From Thermomonas sp. (GTDB taxonomy: Bacteria > Pseudomonadota > Gammaproteobacteria > Xanthomonadales > Xanthomonadaceae): DNA of 64,000 bases. Below are positions 27,129 through 38,786 of the stretch, piece by piece (positions within the stretch are counted from its first letter, which is position 1; each line of letters opens with the position of its first letter). The notes beneath the pieces are model-generated. The model was not told the DNA's origin, made no database searches, and was given only the letters and a program-made list of their open reading frames with translations. Both the position numbers and the translations under genes were made by a program. The stretch covers positions 113,433 through 177,432 of the forward strand of contig JADKKV010000001.1 in assembly GCA_016720345.1 (NCBI GenBank). The letters run 5' to 3'.

Positions 27129-27559
27129 GCGATTCCGGCTTCGACCTGGGCCTGGACGACCCGGCGCGCGCCGGCGTGTTCTTCGTCACCGCCGACGACA
27201 TCGCCACCCTCGACATGGCCACCCGCGACGCCGGCCTGCTGGCCCGCCGCATCGACCTGCGCGGCTGCGCGAACAAGCCGACCCTGCTGTTGCGGCTGGC
27301 CACCGGGCTGGACTTCCCCGCCGGCAGCGGACGCAACTGGGACGCCGCGAGCGACCGCCTGCGCGACCTGTCGTGGCTGCCCGCGCCCGGCTACGCCCTG
27401 TTGTTCGAAGCTGCCAGCGGTTTGCGCGACGCCGACGAATCCAGCTTCGACACCCTGCTGGACGTGCTCGAGGAAGCGGCGGCTGACTGGGCGCAACGCG
27501 ACATCCCGTTCTGGGCCTTCCTCGCCCTGCCGGAAGACGAATTCGAACCGGCACCGTGA
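27125..27559 (+). CDS. Barstar-family ribonuclease inhibitor (immunity protein)
   Basis: Barstar binds barnase-type RNases in the cytoplasm and blocks the active site. The 144-residue acidic protein shows the family pattern with LRGCANKPTLLLRLATGLDFP followed by GRNWDAASDRLRDLSW and a C-terminal PFWAFLAL strand. The gene uses GTG at 27125, overlapping the barnase stop (GTGA), which ensures that toxin and inhibitor are made together. No ATG is in the correct position. Acidic composition fits binding to a basic RNase. Confidence 0.92.
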   Translation: MSDSGFDLGLDDPARAGVFFVTADDIATLDMATRDAGLLARRIDLRGCANKPTLLLRLATGLDFPAGSGRNWDAASDRLRDLSWLPAPGYALLFEAASGLRDADESSFDTLLDVLEEAAADWAQRDIPFWAFLALPEDEFEPAP

Positions 27560-27572
27560 CCCTGCCGGGTCC

Positions 27573-27591
27573 GGGTCCCCGCTTGGGACCC
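27573..27591 (+). terminator. Stem-loop after the barstar gene
   Basis: GGGTCCC and GGGACCC form a seven-pair perfect stem around a five-base loop 14 bases after the barstar stop. There is no T run, so termination may depend on the A/T-flanked hairpin just downstream. Confidence 0.4.
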
Positions 27592-27601
27592 CGACTCCAA
27601 C

Positions 27602-27624
27602 AAAAAACCCGCCGAAGCGGGTTT
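27602..27624 (-). terminator. Intrinsic terminator after tRNA-Leu
   Basis: On the minus strand AAACCCGC pairs with GCGGGTTT around a TTCG loop and the right arm continues as a run of six T. It ends the tpiA-secG-tRNA transcription direction eight bases after the tRNA. Confidence 0.88.
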
Positions 27625-27631
27625 CCGTAAA

Positions 27632-27716
27632 TGGTGCCCAAGAGGGGACTCGAACCCCTACGACCTAAGTCGCTACCACCTCAAGGTAGTGCGTCTACCA
27701 ATTCCGCCACCTGGGC
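27632..27716 (-). tRNA. tRNA-Leu(GAG)
   Basis: The minus strand folds as a complete 85-base tRNA. The acceptor stem is GCCCAGG with CTTGGGC, the anticodon stem is CTACC/GGTAG around TTGAGGT, giving anticodon GAG, and the long variable arm is typical of tRNA-Leu. The T arm has GGGGTTCGAGTCCCC and the CCA end is encoded. It lies 40 bases after secG and is probably co-transcribed with it. Confidence 0.97.
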
Positions 27717-27756
27717 AGGTGATGCGGCTCGCGCCGCCACAACATTGTAAAGCCGA

Positions 27757-28212
27757 TCAGCTGCCCGGCGCGGGCGCGGGCGCGGGTTCGGGTGCGGACG
27801 CCGGCGGCTGGGTGTAATCCGGTGCTGCCAGCGGGGCCGCCGGTGCCTGTGCCGGTGCGGCCGGCACCTGCGCGCTCGGTACCTGCGCGCTCGGCACCTG
27901 CCTGGCTGGTGCCGCCGGGGCAGCCTGGCCCATCACCCCAAGGTCCGCGGCGGCCGGTTCGGCACCGCCCTGGCGGGCGCTCTTGCTGGCGTAGACCGCC
28001 ATGCCCATGCTGATGGTGAAGAACACGATCGCCAGCCACTTGGTGCTCTTGGTCAGGAAGTTCGAGGCACCGCGGGAACCGAACACGGTGGCGGAAGCCC
28101 CGCCGCCGAAGCCCGAGCCCGCCTGCGCACCGGCGCCGCGCTGCATCAGGATCAGGCCGATCATCGCGATGGCGACCAGCACGTAAAGCACATTGATGAG
28201 TTGCAGCAACAT
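27757..28212 (-). CDS. secG: Preprotein translocase subunit SecG
   Basis: SecG is a small subunit of the SecYEG channel. The first 70 residues are typical: a membrane helix (about 4-23), the conserved LMQRGAGAQAGSGFGGGASATVFGSRG loop in two parts, and a second helix (about 55-75). The C-terminus is longer than in E. coli (151 versus 110 residues) and rich in Ala, Pro and Gln, including short tandem VPSAQ units. This tail is presumably periplasmic or cytoplasmic depending on topology and has no known role. Confidence 0.94.
   Translation of the reverse strand: MLLQLINVLYVLVAIAMIGLILMQRGAGAQAGSGFGGGASATVFGSRGASNFLTKSTKWLAIVFFTISMGMAVYASKSARQGGAEPAAADLGVMGQAAPAAPARQVPSAQVPSAQVPAAPAQAPAAPLAAPDYTQPPASAPEPAPAPAPGS
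27863..27892 (-). repeat. Two tandem 15-base units inside secG
   Basis: Two nearly identical 15-base units (27863-27877 and 27878-27892, one difference) are followed by the beginning of a third. On the minus strand they encode two VPSAQ repeats. The number of units may differ between strains because a change of 15 bases keeps the frame. Confidence 0.7.
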
Positions 28213-28235
28213 CGTGGTTCGGTATCCGTCTTGGG

Positions 28236-28988
28236 TCAGGCCGCCGCGGCGGACGCGATGGCCAGGAAATCCGCGGCGACCAGCGAGGCCCCGCCGATCA
28301 GTCCGCCGTCCACATCGGCCTGGGCGAACAGGCTGGCCGCGTTGTCGGGCTTCACGCTACCGCCGTACAGGATCGGCAGCGAGCCGGCGATTGTAGCATC
28401 GCGGGCGGCGACCTCGCCACGGATGAAGGCGTGCACCGCCTGTGCCTGCGCCGGGCTGGCGGTGCGGCCGGTGCCGATCGCCCACACCGGCTCGTAGGCG
28501 ATGATCGCGCCGGCGAAGGCCTGCGGGCCGGCCAGGTCGAACACCGCCTGCAGCTGCTCCTCGATCCGCCATTCGGTCTGCCCGGCCTCGCGCTCGTGCA
28601 GGGACTCGCCCACGCACAGGATCGGGGTCAGGCCCGCGTCCTTCGCGGCGACGAACTTCCTCGCCACCAGTTCGCTGATCTCGCGATGGTGCTGGCGGCG
28701 CTCGGAATGCCCGACCAACCCGTACACCGCGCCGATGTCGACCAGCATCGAGGCCGAGACCTCGCCGGTGTAGGCGCCCTGCACGTTGGCGCTCACGTCC
28801 TGGGCGCCGAAGCGCAGGTCGGTCCCGGCGCAGTGCGCGACAAGTTCGCCGAGGTACGGCAGCGGCGGCAGGATCACCCGCTCGACCCCCGCGGCCGCCG
28901 GCACCGCGGCGATCGCGTCGACCAGGCGGTGCGCGAACGCGCGGTCGCCGTGCAGCTTCCAGTTCCCGATGACGATCCTGCGGCGCAT
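28236..28988 (-). CDS. tpiA: Triosephosphate isomerase
   Basis: TpiA interconverts dihydroxyacetone phosphate and glyceraldehyde 3-phosphate. The 250 residues carry Asn9 and Lys11 (GNWK), the catalytic His94 in GHSERR and the catalytic Glu166 in AYEPVWAIGTG, with the phosphate-binding YGGSVKP segment. The start at 28988 follows GAGGAA. It lies between the 2OG-type oxygenase and secG genes on the same strand and is likely co-transcribed with secG (23 bases apart). Confidence 0.98.
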   Translation of the reverse strand: MRRRIVIGNWKLHGDRAFAHRLVDAIAAVPAAAGVERVILPPLPYLGELVAHCAGTDLRFGAQDVSANVQGAYTGEVSASMLVDIGAVYGLVGHSERRQHHREISELVARKFVAAKDAGLTPILCVGESLHEREAGQTEWRIEEQLQAVFDLAGPQAFAGAIIAYEPVWAIGTGRTASPAQAQAVHAFIRGEVAARDATIAGSLPILYGGSVKPDNAASLFAQADVDGGLIGGASLVAADFLAIASAAAA

Positions 28989-29014
28989 GCGTGGTTCCTC
29001 GATGGATGGATGGG

Positions 29015-29983
29015 TCACTTCAGCTTGATTTCGCGCAGGCGCTCTTCCAGGTAGCCCTGCGCGGTGATCGGCTGCGGATAGCGGCTCGGATTGTCCGCGC
29101 TGACGCAGGACGGCAGCACGTCGATCAGGAAATCCGGGTTCGGGTGCAGGAAGAACGGGGTGGAGTAGCGCGGCTGCCGCGCCTTCTCACCCGGCGGATT
29201 GACCACGCGATGGGTGGTGGACGGATACACGTGGTTGGTCAGCCGCTGCAGCATGTCGCCGATGTTGACCACGATGGTGTCGGCATCCGCGGTGAACGGC
29301 ACCCACTCGCCCTTGCGCGACAGCACTTCCAGCCCTTCCGCGCTTGCGCCCACCAGCAGGGTGACCAGGTTGATGTCCTCGTGCGCGCCTGCACGCACGT
29401 TGGGGATGTCGTCGACGGTGATCGGCGGGTAGTGGATCGGGCGCAGGATCGAGTTGCCCGAATCGGTCTTGTCGGCGAAATAGTCTTCCGGCAGGCCGAT
29501 GTGCAGCGCCAGCGCGCGCAGCACCTGCGAACCCAGCGCATCCAGCGACTGGTACAGGCCGTAGCCGACCGATTGGAACTCCGGCATGTCCTGCGGCCAC
29601 ACGTTTGCCGGCATGTCGTTTGCGTACTTCGAATCGCGCGGGATCTCGCGGCCGATGTGCCAGAACTCCTTGAGGTCGGAGTACTGCGCGCCCTTCGCGG
29701 TCTCGACCCCGAACGGTGTGTAGCCGCGCGCGCCGCCGCCGCCCGCCACGTGGTACTGGCGCTTGGTCGCCTCCGGCAGCGCGAAGAACCTGCGGAAAGT
29801 GTCGTAGGCCTCGTCGATCCGTGCCTGCGGGATGCCGTGGTTGCGGATCCCGGCGAAACCCCACTCGCGGTAGGCCGCGCCCAGCTCGTCGATGAAGGCC
29901 TGGCGGTCCTGCGGCGACGCCGGATCGGTGAAACGGCGGATGTCGAGGGTCGGGATTCGCGGCGGAATGGACTGGCTGCTCAT
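29015..29983 (-). CDS. Isopenicillin N synthase-like 2-oxoglutarate/Fe(II) dioxygenase
   Basis: The 322-residue protein has the N-terminal DIOX_N-like part (about 8-130) and the double-stranded beta-helix core. Iron ligands are His201 and Asp203 in AHEDINLVTLL and His258 in TTHRV; Arg272 and Ser274 in RYS would bind 2-oxoglutarate or an equivalent carboxylate. IPNS-family proteins oxidise small molecules, and the substrate here is unknown. The gene sits between glmM and tpiA, which are otherwise central metabolism, 26 bases before tpiA. Confidence 0.88.
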   Translation of the reverse strand: MSSQSIPPRIPTLDIRRFTDPASPQDRQAFIDELGAAYREWGFAGIRNHGIPQARIDEAYDTFRRFFALPEATKRQYHVAGGGGARGYTPFGVETAKGAQYSDLKEFWHIGREIPRDSKYANDMPANVWPQDMPEFQSVGYGLYQSLDALGSQVLRALALHIGLPEDYFADKTDSGNSILRPIHYPPITVDDIPNVRAGAHEDINLVTLLVGASAEGLEVLSRKGEWVPFTADADTIVVNIGDMLQRLTNHVYPSTTHRVVNPPGEKARQPRYSTPFFLHPNPDFLIDVLPSCVSADNPSRYPQPITAQGYLEERLREIKLK

Positions 29984-30048
29984 GTCGGTGTCTTCGGTTC
30001 GCCGGGCGGGCGCGTGCACCCGCCGCATGGCAATGGTTTCGGTCCGGG

Positions 30049-31413
30049 TCAGGCCGCCGCCGCGCGCACCGCATCCGCAAGCACGGCGAGGGTGGCATCG
30101 ACCAGCGCGGCATCGTCCGCCTCGACGGTGACACGCACCACCGGCTCGGTGCCGGAGGCGCGCAGGAAGGCGCGGCCGCGGCCCTCGATCGAACCCTGCG
30201 CCGCGGCCAGCGCGGCCTTCACGCTGTCTGCATCGGCCGGCTTGCGGCCGCCCTCGCAGCGTACGTTGATGGTTTTCTGCGGCACCTTGCGCAACCCCTG
30301 CAATGCCTCGGCCAGGCCGACGCCGCGGCGCCGCAGCACTTCCAGCACCTGCAGTGCGCTGACGATGCCGTCGCCGGTGCTGGCGCGGTCCAGGCACAGC
30401 AGGTGGCCGGAAGCCTCGCCGCCGAGCACCGCGTCGTTCGCCAGCAGTTGCTGGTGCACGTGGCGGTCGCCGACCTTCGCACGGACGAAGCCGATCCCGC
30501 GCGCGGCCAGCGCCTGCTCGAAACCGTAGTTGGTCATCAGGGTGCCGACCACCGGTCCGCGCAGGCGGCCGCTTTCCTGCCAGTCGCAGGCCAGTACGTA
30601 CAGCAGGTCGTCGCCGTCGCGCACGTTGCCGGCGGCGTCGACGAACAGCACGCGGTCGCCGTCGCCGTCGAAGGCGATGCCGATATCCGCGCCGGTTTCG
30701 CGCACGCGCGCGGCCAGGCCTTCCGGATGGGTGGAACCGACCCCGTCGTTGATGTTGACCCCGTTCGGCTCGACGCCCATCGCGTCGACCCGCGCGCCGA
30801 GTTCGCGCAGCACCAGCGGGCCAAGCTGGTAGGTCGCGCCGTTGGCGCAATCCAGCACGATCCGCATGCCGCCGAGGTTGAAGCCGCGCGGCACCGAATT
30901 CTTGCAGGCCTCGACGTAGCGGCCGATGGTGTCGCGGGTGCGCACCGCCTTGCCCAGCTGCCCGGACGGCACCGTGCGGAACGGCGCGTCCAGCGCGGCC
31001 TCGATCGCCAGCTCGGTGGCGTCGTCCAGCTTTTCACCCTGCGCCGAGAAGAACTTGATGCCGTTGTCGTGGTGCGGGTTGTGCGAGGCCGAGATCACGA
31101 TGCCGCCATCGGCGCGCATCGAATGGGTCAGGTGCGCCACCGCCGGGGTCGGCATCGGCCCCATCAGCTGCACGTCCACCCCGGCCGCGACCAGCCCGGC
31201 TTCCAGCGCCGCCTCGAACATGTAGTTGGAGATCCGGGTGTCCTTGCCGATCACCACCATCGGCTTGCGCCAGATCCGGTCGCCGCCTGCCGCGGCGGCG
31301 GTCAGCGCGTGGCCGTAGGCATTGCCCAGGCGCAGCACGAAGTCGGCCGAGATCGGGCCATCGCCGACGCGGCCGCGGATGCCATCGGTGCCGAAATACC
31401 GGCGTGCGCTCAT
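30049..31413 (-). CDS. glmM: Phosphoglucosamine mutase
   Basis: GlmM converts glucosamine-6-phosphate to glucosamine-1-phosphate for peptidoglycan and LPS precursors. The 454 residues show the N-terminal [10 protein letters not shown] (5-14), the catalytic phosphoserine in SASHNP (Ser110), the metal-binding DGDGDR motif and the C-terminal RASGTEP phosphate-binding loop. The ATG overlaps the accD stop (ATGA), so the pair is coupled. Placement after accD rather than after folP differs from the E. coli order. Confidence 0.97.
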   Translation of the reverse strand: MSARRYFGTDGIRGRVGDGPISADFVLRLGNAYGHALTAAAAGGDRIWRKPMVVIGKDTRISNYMFEAALEAGLVAAGVDVQLMGPMPTPAVAHLTHSMRADGGIVISASHNPHHDNGIKFFSAQGEKLDDATELAIEAALDAPFRTVPSGQLGKAVRTRDTIGRYVEACKNSVPRGFNLGGMRIVLDCANGATYQLGPLVLRELGARVDAMGVEPNGVNINDGVGSTHPEGLAARVRETGADIGIAFDGDGDRVLFVDAAGNVRDGDDLLYVLACDWQESGRLRGPVVGTLMTNYGFEQALAARGIGFVRAKVGDRHVHQQLLANDAVLGGEASGHLLCLDRASTGDGIVSALQVLEVLRRRGVGLAEALQGLRKVPQKTINVRCEGGRKPADADSVKAALAAAQGSIEGRGRAFLRASGTEPVVRVTVEADDAALVDATLAVLADAVRAAAA

Positions 31414-32297
31414 GCCGCCTCCGCGTCCTCGGCGGGTGCCGGCTGCTTCATCAGGATCGCCAGCACGTGGGCCAGCCGTTCGCGCATCTCGCGGCGGTCG
31501 ACGATCTGGTCGACGGTGCCGTGCGCGAGCAGGAACTCGCTGCGCTGGAAGCCCTCGGGCAGCTTCTCGCGCACGGTCTGCTCGATCACGCGCTGGCCGG
31601 CGAAGCCGATCAGCGCCTCCGGCTCGGCGATGTTGAGGTCGCCAAGCATGGCGAAACTGGCGGACACGCCGCCGGTGGTCGGATGGGTCAGCACCGAGAT
31701 GTACGGCAGCCCCGCCGCGCGCAGGCGGCCAAGCGCGGCCGAGGTCTTCGCCATCTGCATCAGCGAGAACAGGCTCTCCTGCATGCGCGCGCCGCCGCTG
31801 GCGGAGAAGCACACGAACGGACAGCGCAATTCCAGCGCACGCTCCGCGGCCAGGGTGAAGCGCTCGCCGACCACCGACCCCATCGAGCCACCCATGTAGG
31901 CGAAGTCGAACGCGGCCGCGACCAGCTCGCGGCCCTTCAGCCGGCCCTCCATCGCGACCAGCGCGTCGCGCTCGCCGGTGGACTTCTGCGCGGCCTTGAT
32001 GCGGTCCGCATACTTCTTCTGGTCGCGGAACTTGAGCACGTCGGTCGGGCCGAGCGCGGCGCCGAGCTCGTGGCCCATGCCGTCGTCGAGCAGCGCCGCG
32101 AGCCTGGCGCGCGCGCGGATCGGCATGTGGAAGCTGCACTTCGGGCAGACCTCGAGGTGTTCCTCGAGTTCGGGCCGGTACAGCACCGCGCCGCAGCGCT
32201 CGCATTTTTCCCACAGGCCTTCCGGCACGCTGCGCTTGCGGTCCACGCCGGTATCGGTGCGGATGCGGGCGGGCATCAACTTTTTAAGCCAGCTCAT
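31410..32297 (-). CDS. accD: Acetyl-CoA carboxylase carboxyltransferase subunit beta
   Basis: AccD with AccA forms the carboxyltransferase that makes malonyl-CoA. The 295 residues begin with a zinc ribbon, Cys32/Cys35 and Cys51/Cys54, and continue with the crotonase-like domain containing [10 protein letters not shown] and [11 protein letters not shown]. It is preceded by trpA and an intergenic palindromic repeat, and its stop codon overlaps the start of glmM, so fatty acid synthesis and cell-wall precursor genes are coupled. Confidence 0.97.
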   Translation of the reverse strand: MSWLKKLMPARIRTDTGVDRKRSVPEGLWEKCERCGAVLYRPELEEHLEVCPKCSFHMPIRARARLAALLDDGMGHELGAALGPTDVLKFRDQKKYADRIKAAQKSTGERDALVAMEGRLKGRELVAAAFDFAYMGGSMGSVVGERFTLAAERALELRCPFVCFSASGGARMQESLFSLMQMAKTSAALGRLRAAGLPYISVLTHPTTGGVSASFAMLGDLNIAEPEALIGFAGQRVIEQTVREKLPEGFQRSEFLLAHGTVDQIVDRREMRERLAHVLAILMKQPAPAEDAEAA

Positions 32298-32334
32298 TCG
32301 GGGCGATCACCGCGGTTGATCGGGACAGGTGTCG

Positions 32335-32416
32335 GTCATGCCGGCACGCGCCGGAACCTGGCATCCGGCCCTGCGACACGACCGGAGGGCCGGACCCCGG
32401 CTCGCGCCGGGATGAC
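32335..32416. repeat. 82-base imperfect palindrome with GTCAT ends (REP/MITE-like)
   Basis: The element lies between trpA and accD. Its left end GTCATGCCGGC...TCCGGCCCT (32335-32372) is inverted as AGGGCCGGA...CCGGGATGAC (32386-32416). The arms agree at most positions, with a seven-base insertion in the left arm. The central part is short. Intergenic palindromes with GTCAT-CCCGGC sequence occur in many proteobacteria. It would form a large hairpin and may affect accD or end trpA transcription. Confidence 0.75.
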
Positions 32417-32433
32417 AACCGGGGAAGTCTAGC

Positions 32434-33264
32434 TCAGGCAGCCACGGCCAGGCCGTCCAGCGCCTGCCGCAGCGGGCGCAGGAAGGCGACGGCACGCTGC
32501 GCGGCCTCGGCCTCGTCGAGGCTGCCGTCCAGTGCCGACACCAGCGCACTGCCGACCACCACGCCGTCGGCGTGCGCAGCCATCGCCGCCGCGCTGTGCG
32601 CATCGCGGATGCCGAAGCCCGCATACACCGGGATCGCGGCCATCGTGCGCAGGCCCTGCAGGCGCTGGCCGGCATCGCCGACATCGAGCCGGTCGGCACC
32701 GGTCACGCCGGCGAAGCTGACGTAGTACAGGTAACCGTCGGCCTGGGTGACCAGGCGTTGCAGGCGCGCCTCGGGCGTCGTCGGCGATGCCAGCGAGATC
32801 AGCGCCAGTCCGTTCAGCGCGAACGCGGCGCGGTATTCGTCGGCCTCTTCCGGCGGCAGGTCGACCAGCAGCACGCCGTCCACGCCGGCATCGGCGGCGG
32901 CCGCGGCGAAGCTCGCCGGGCCACGGATCTCGACCGGGTTGAGGTAGCCCATCAGCACCACCGGCGTGGCCTGGTCGCGCTCGCGGAAACCGCGCACGCA
33001 CTCCAGCACGTAGCGGATGCCGGCGCCGCGGGCCAGCGCACGCTCCGAGCTGCGCTGGATGACCGGTCCGTCCGCCATCGGGTCGGAGAACGGCACCCCC
33101 AGCTCGAGCACGTCGGCGCCGGCCTCGACCAGCGCGTGCATGACCGGCACCGTGGCCGCCAGCGAGGGATCGCCGGCCGTGACGAACGGCACCAGCGCCT
33201 TGCGGCCGGCCGATTCCAGTGCGTCCAGCCGCGCCTGCAGGCGCGCGTGCCGCGGCAGGCTCAT
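32434..33264 (-). CDS. trpA: Tryptophan synthase alpha subunit
   Basis: TrpA cleaves indole-3-glycerol phosphate to indole, which passes to TrpB. The 276 residues show FVTAGDP, the catalytic glutamate (Glu54, LELGVPFSDP) and the catalytic aspartate (Asp65, ADGPVIQ). The ATG lies inside the stop region of the upstream DUF3144 gene (ATGA). trpB is further upstream on the same strand. Confidence 0.98.
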   Translation of the reverse strand: MSLPRHARLQARLDALESAGRKALVPFVTAGDPSLAATVPVMHALVEAGADVLELGVPFSDPMADGPVIQRSSERALARGAGIRYVLECVRGFRERDQATPVVLMGYLNPVEIRGPASFAAAAADAGVDGVLLVDLPPEEADEYRAAFALNGLALISLASPTTPEARLQRLVTQADGYLYYVSFAGVTGADRLDVGDAGQRLQGLRTMAAIPVYAGFGIRDAHSAAAMAAHADGVVVGSALVSALDGSLDEAEAAQRAVAFLRPLRQALDGLAVAA

Positions 33265-33707
33265 TCGTCGGACGCGGCCGGCGGGGTCGCGCCGGCAGCG
33301 GCAACATAGTCGCCGGCGGGGGTCTGGCCCATGCGGCCCACCTGCACGCCGGCGGCGGCGTATTCGGCGGCAAGCTCGGACTCGCCGACATCGATGCCGC
33401 GCTCATGGCCGAGGCCATCGAGGTGCTCGTTGAGCATGCGGCGGTACATGGTGGCCATGTAGTCGAGGAAGTGGGCGCGGTCACCGGCGGCCTGGCCCGG
33501 GGCGACGTTGGACAGGAACACGTGCGAGTTGAAGCGCGCGGCCGCATACAGGCTGGCCAGGCTGATGCGCTTCAGGCCATGCTGGCGCGACTGCTTGTTG
33601 GTCAACTCGAGGTATTCGTTGACCGCGGTGAAGAATGCCGGGTCGAGCTGGTTGTCGGCGGCCGCGGGCTGGGCCAGCGCCTCCTGCTGGGCTTGTTCAT
33701 CGGCCAT
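33261..33707 (-). CDS. DUF3144 family protein between trpB and trpA
   Basis: The 148-residue protein matches DUF3144: a helical part of about 80 residues with FFTAVNEYLELTN and FLSNVAPG, YMATMYRRMLNEHLDG, then a flexible tail rich in Ala. The function is unknown. The gene is embedded in the trpB-trpA interval, starts 70 bases after trpB and ends in an ATGA overlap with trpA. Separation of trpB and trpA by such a gene is notable because the two products form one complex. Confidence 0.85.
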   Translation of the reverse strand: MADEQAQQEALAQPAAADNQLDPAFFTAVNEYLELTNKQSRQHGLKRISLASLYAAARFNSHVFLSNVAPGQAAGDRAHFLDYMATMYRRMLNEHLDGLGHERGIDVGESELAAEYAAAGVQVGRMGQTPAGDYVAAAGATPPAASDE

Positions 33708-33777
33708 GGCCGGACTCCTGATCGCATTGAATGAACCGGCTATTGTCGCCGAAGCCGGGCCGCAGGCCAACTGCAGG

Positions 33778-35016
<1,239 letters not shown>

Positions 35017-35241
35017 GCGGGGGTCTCCGGAATCGGGGGGCCTGGGCAGGCGACGGCATGGATGCACGTTCGCGAACCCGGTTGCAGGCCGTTGCCGGCC
35101 TGGACACACCGGTGGCGTTATCGAACCGCGGCCGCGGGCACCCGGCGCCACCGGCGCAGCGAGCGACCGAACGGCGAAGGCGGGCGATTGGAGGCGTTCA
35201 TGGCCTGCATAGGGTACCCGAACCGGGCCGCTTGCCGCGGC

Positions 35242-35880
35242 TCAGGAGGCAGCGTCGTGGGCGCGTACCGCGGCCACGAACGCGCGCATGTGCGCCGCGT
35301 CCTTGGCCCCCGGCGCCTGTTCGATGCCGCTGGACACATCGACGCCCCACGGCCGCGCGGTGCGCAGCGCCAGTGCGACGTTCTGCGCCGACAGCCCGCC
35401 GGCAAGCAGGACCGGCCGGTGCTGGTCGCGCGGCCAGCGGGTCCAGTCGAAACTGCGACCGCTGCCGCCGGCCTCGCCGGCGCCGTGGCCGTCCAGCACG
35501 AAGCCGCGCGCGGACGGGAAACGTGCCATCGCCAGCGCCGGGTCGGCGCCGTCGCCCATCGCGATCGCCTTCCAGTACGGCATGCCGAAGCTGGCGCAGA
35601 ACCGGTCTTCCTCGCTACCGTGGAATTGCAGGCAGTCCGGCCGCAGCGTGGAGGCGATCGCCTCGACCTCCGCGCGCGGCGCATCCATCACCAGCGCCAC
35701 CACGCCAACACTGGCCGGCACCAGCGCGCGCAAGGGCTGCGCCTGCGCAAGCGCGAGATGGCGCGGGCTGCCACCGGCGAAGACCAGGCCGATGTAGTCC
35801 ACCCCCAGCGCGACCGCCAGCTCCACGTCCTCGGCGCGGGTCATGCCGCACAGCTTGATCCGGGTGTGCGCCCCGCTCAC
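35242..35880 (-). CDS. trpF: Phosphoribosylanthranilate isomerase
   Basis: TrpF catalyses the Amadori rearrangement in tryptophan synthesis. The 212-residue TIM barrel has the N-terminal KLCGMTR with the catalytic cysteine, LQFHG, and the phosphate-binding [11 protein letters not shown] and VDVSSGIE segments. It starts with GTG overlapping the truA stop (GTGA). The truA-trpF-trpB-trpA order is common in related bacteria. Confidence 0.97.
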   Translation of the reverse strand: MSGAHTRIKLCGMTRAEDVELAVALGVDYIGLVFAGGSPRHLALAQAQPLRALVPASVGVVALVMDAPRAEVEAIASTLRPDCLQFHGSEEDRFCASFGMPYWKAIAMGDGADPALAMARFPSARGFVLDGHGAGEAGGSGRSFDWTRWPRDQHRPVLLAGGLSAQNVALALRTARPWGVDVSSGIEQAPGAKDAAHMRAFVAAVRAHDAAS

Positions 35881-36662
35881 AGCGACACCTCGTCCGGCAA
35901 GCCGCACCCGCGCGGATAGCGCGGACCGAGGAACAACAGCCCGGCCGCCGGCGCGGTGGGGCCGGCAACGGTGCGGTCGCGCCGCTCCAGCAACTCGGCG
36001 ATCCAAGCGGGCGGCCGTTCGCCGCGCCCCACCACCAGCAACGAGCCGACGATGTTGCGCACCATGTGGTGCAGGAAGGCATTCGCCTGGACTTCCACCA
36101 CCACTTCCGCGCCGCGGCGGTGCACGCTGATCTCCTGCAGGTCGCGGCGCGCATGGGTGGCCTGGCACTGCACGCTGCGGAAGGCGGAGAAATCGCGTTC
36201 GCCGACCAGCGCCTGCGCGGCCGCGTGCATCGCCTGTGCGTCCAGCGGCATCCGTTCCCAGCCGAGGTACTGCCGCTGCAGCCCGGGCCGGGTGCTGCGA
36301 TTGAGGATGCGGTAGCGGTAGCGGCGCGCCCGCGCCGAAAAGCGCGCACTGAAATCGCCGGCCACCGGCACGCACCAGCGCACCGCCATGGTCGGCGGCA
36401 GGTTGGCGGTGGTGCCCAGCACCCAGCCCCGCGCGTCGCGCACGACGTCGCTGTCGAAATGCACGACCTGGCACTGGCCATGCACGCCGGCATCGGTGCG
36501 GCCGGCGCAGATGGTGTCGATGCGCGCATCGGCGACCCGTGACAGCGCGGCTTCCAGCGCGGTCTGCAGGCTGCCGTCAGGCTCGCGCGAACCCGCCGCG
36601 CTCAGGCGCTGCCAGCCGGAAAAGCCGCTGCCGTCGTATTCGACCCCGAGCGCGAGACGCAT
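35877..36662 (-). CDS. truA: tRNA pseudouridine(38-40) synthase TruA
   Basis: TruA makes pseudouridine at positions 38-40 in the anticodon arm of many tRNAs. The 261 residues contain the catalytic Asp57 in [10 protein letters not shown] and the conserved [11 protein letters not shown] segment. Its stop codon overlaps the GTG start of trpF, so translation is coupled. fimV lies 19 bases upstream on the same strand. Confidence 0.97.
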   Translation of the reverse strand: MRLALGVEYDGSGFSGWQRLSAAGSREPDGSLQTALEAALSRVADARIDTICAGRTDAGVHGQCQVVHFDSDVVRDARGWVLGTTANLPPTMAVRWCVPVAGDFSARFSARARRYRYRILNRSTRPGLQRQYLGWERMPLDAQAMHAAAQALVGERDFSAFRSVQCQATHARRDLQEISVHRRGAEVVVEVQANAFLHHMVRNIVGSLLVVGRGERPPAWIAELLERRDRTVAGPTAPAAGLLFLGPRYPRGCGLPDEVSL

Positions 36663-36681
36663 GCCTGCCCTTGCGCAGGCC

Positions 36682-38744
<2,063 letters not shown>

Positions 38745-38786
38745 GCGCGCTCCCGACGTCCTTCCCCGCAGCGACTCTAGCCGTGC

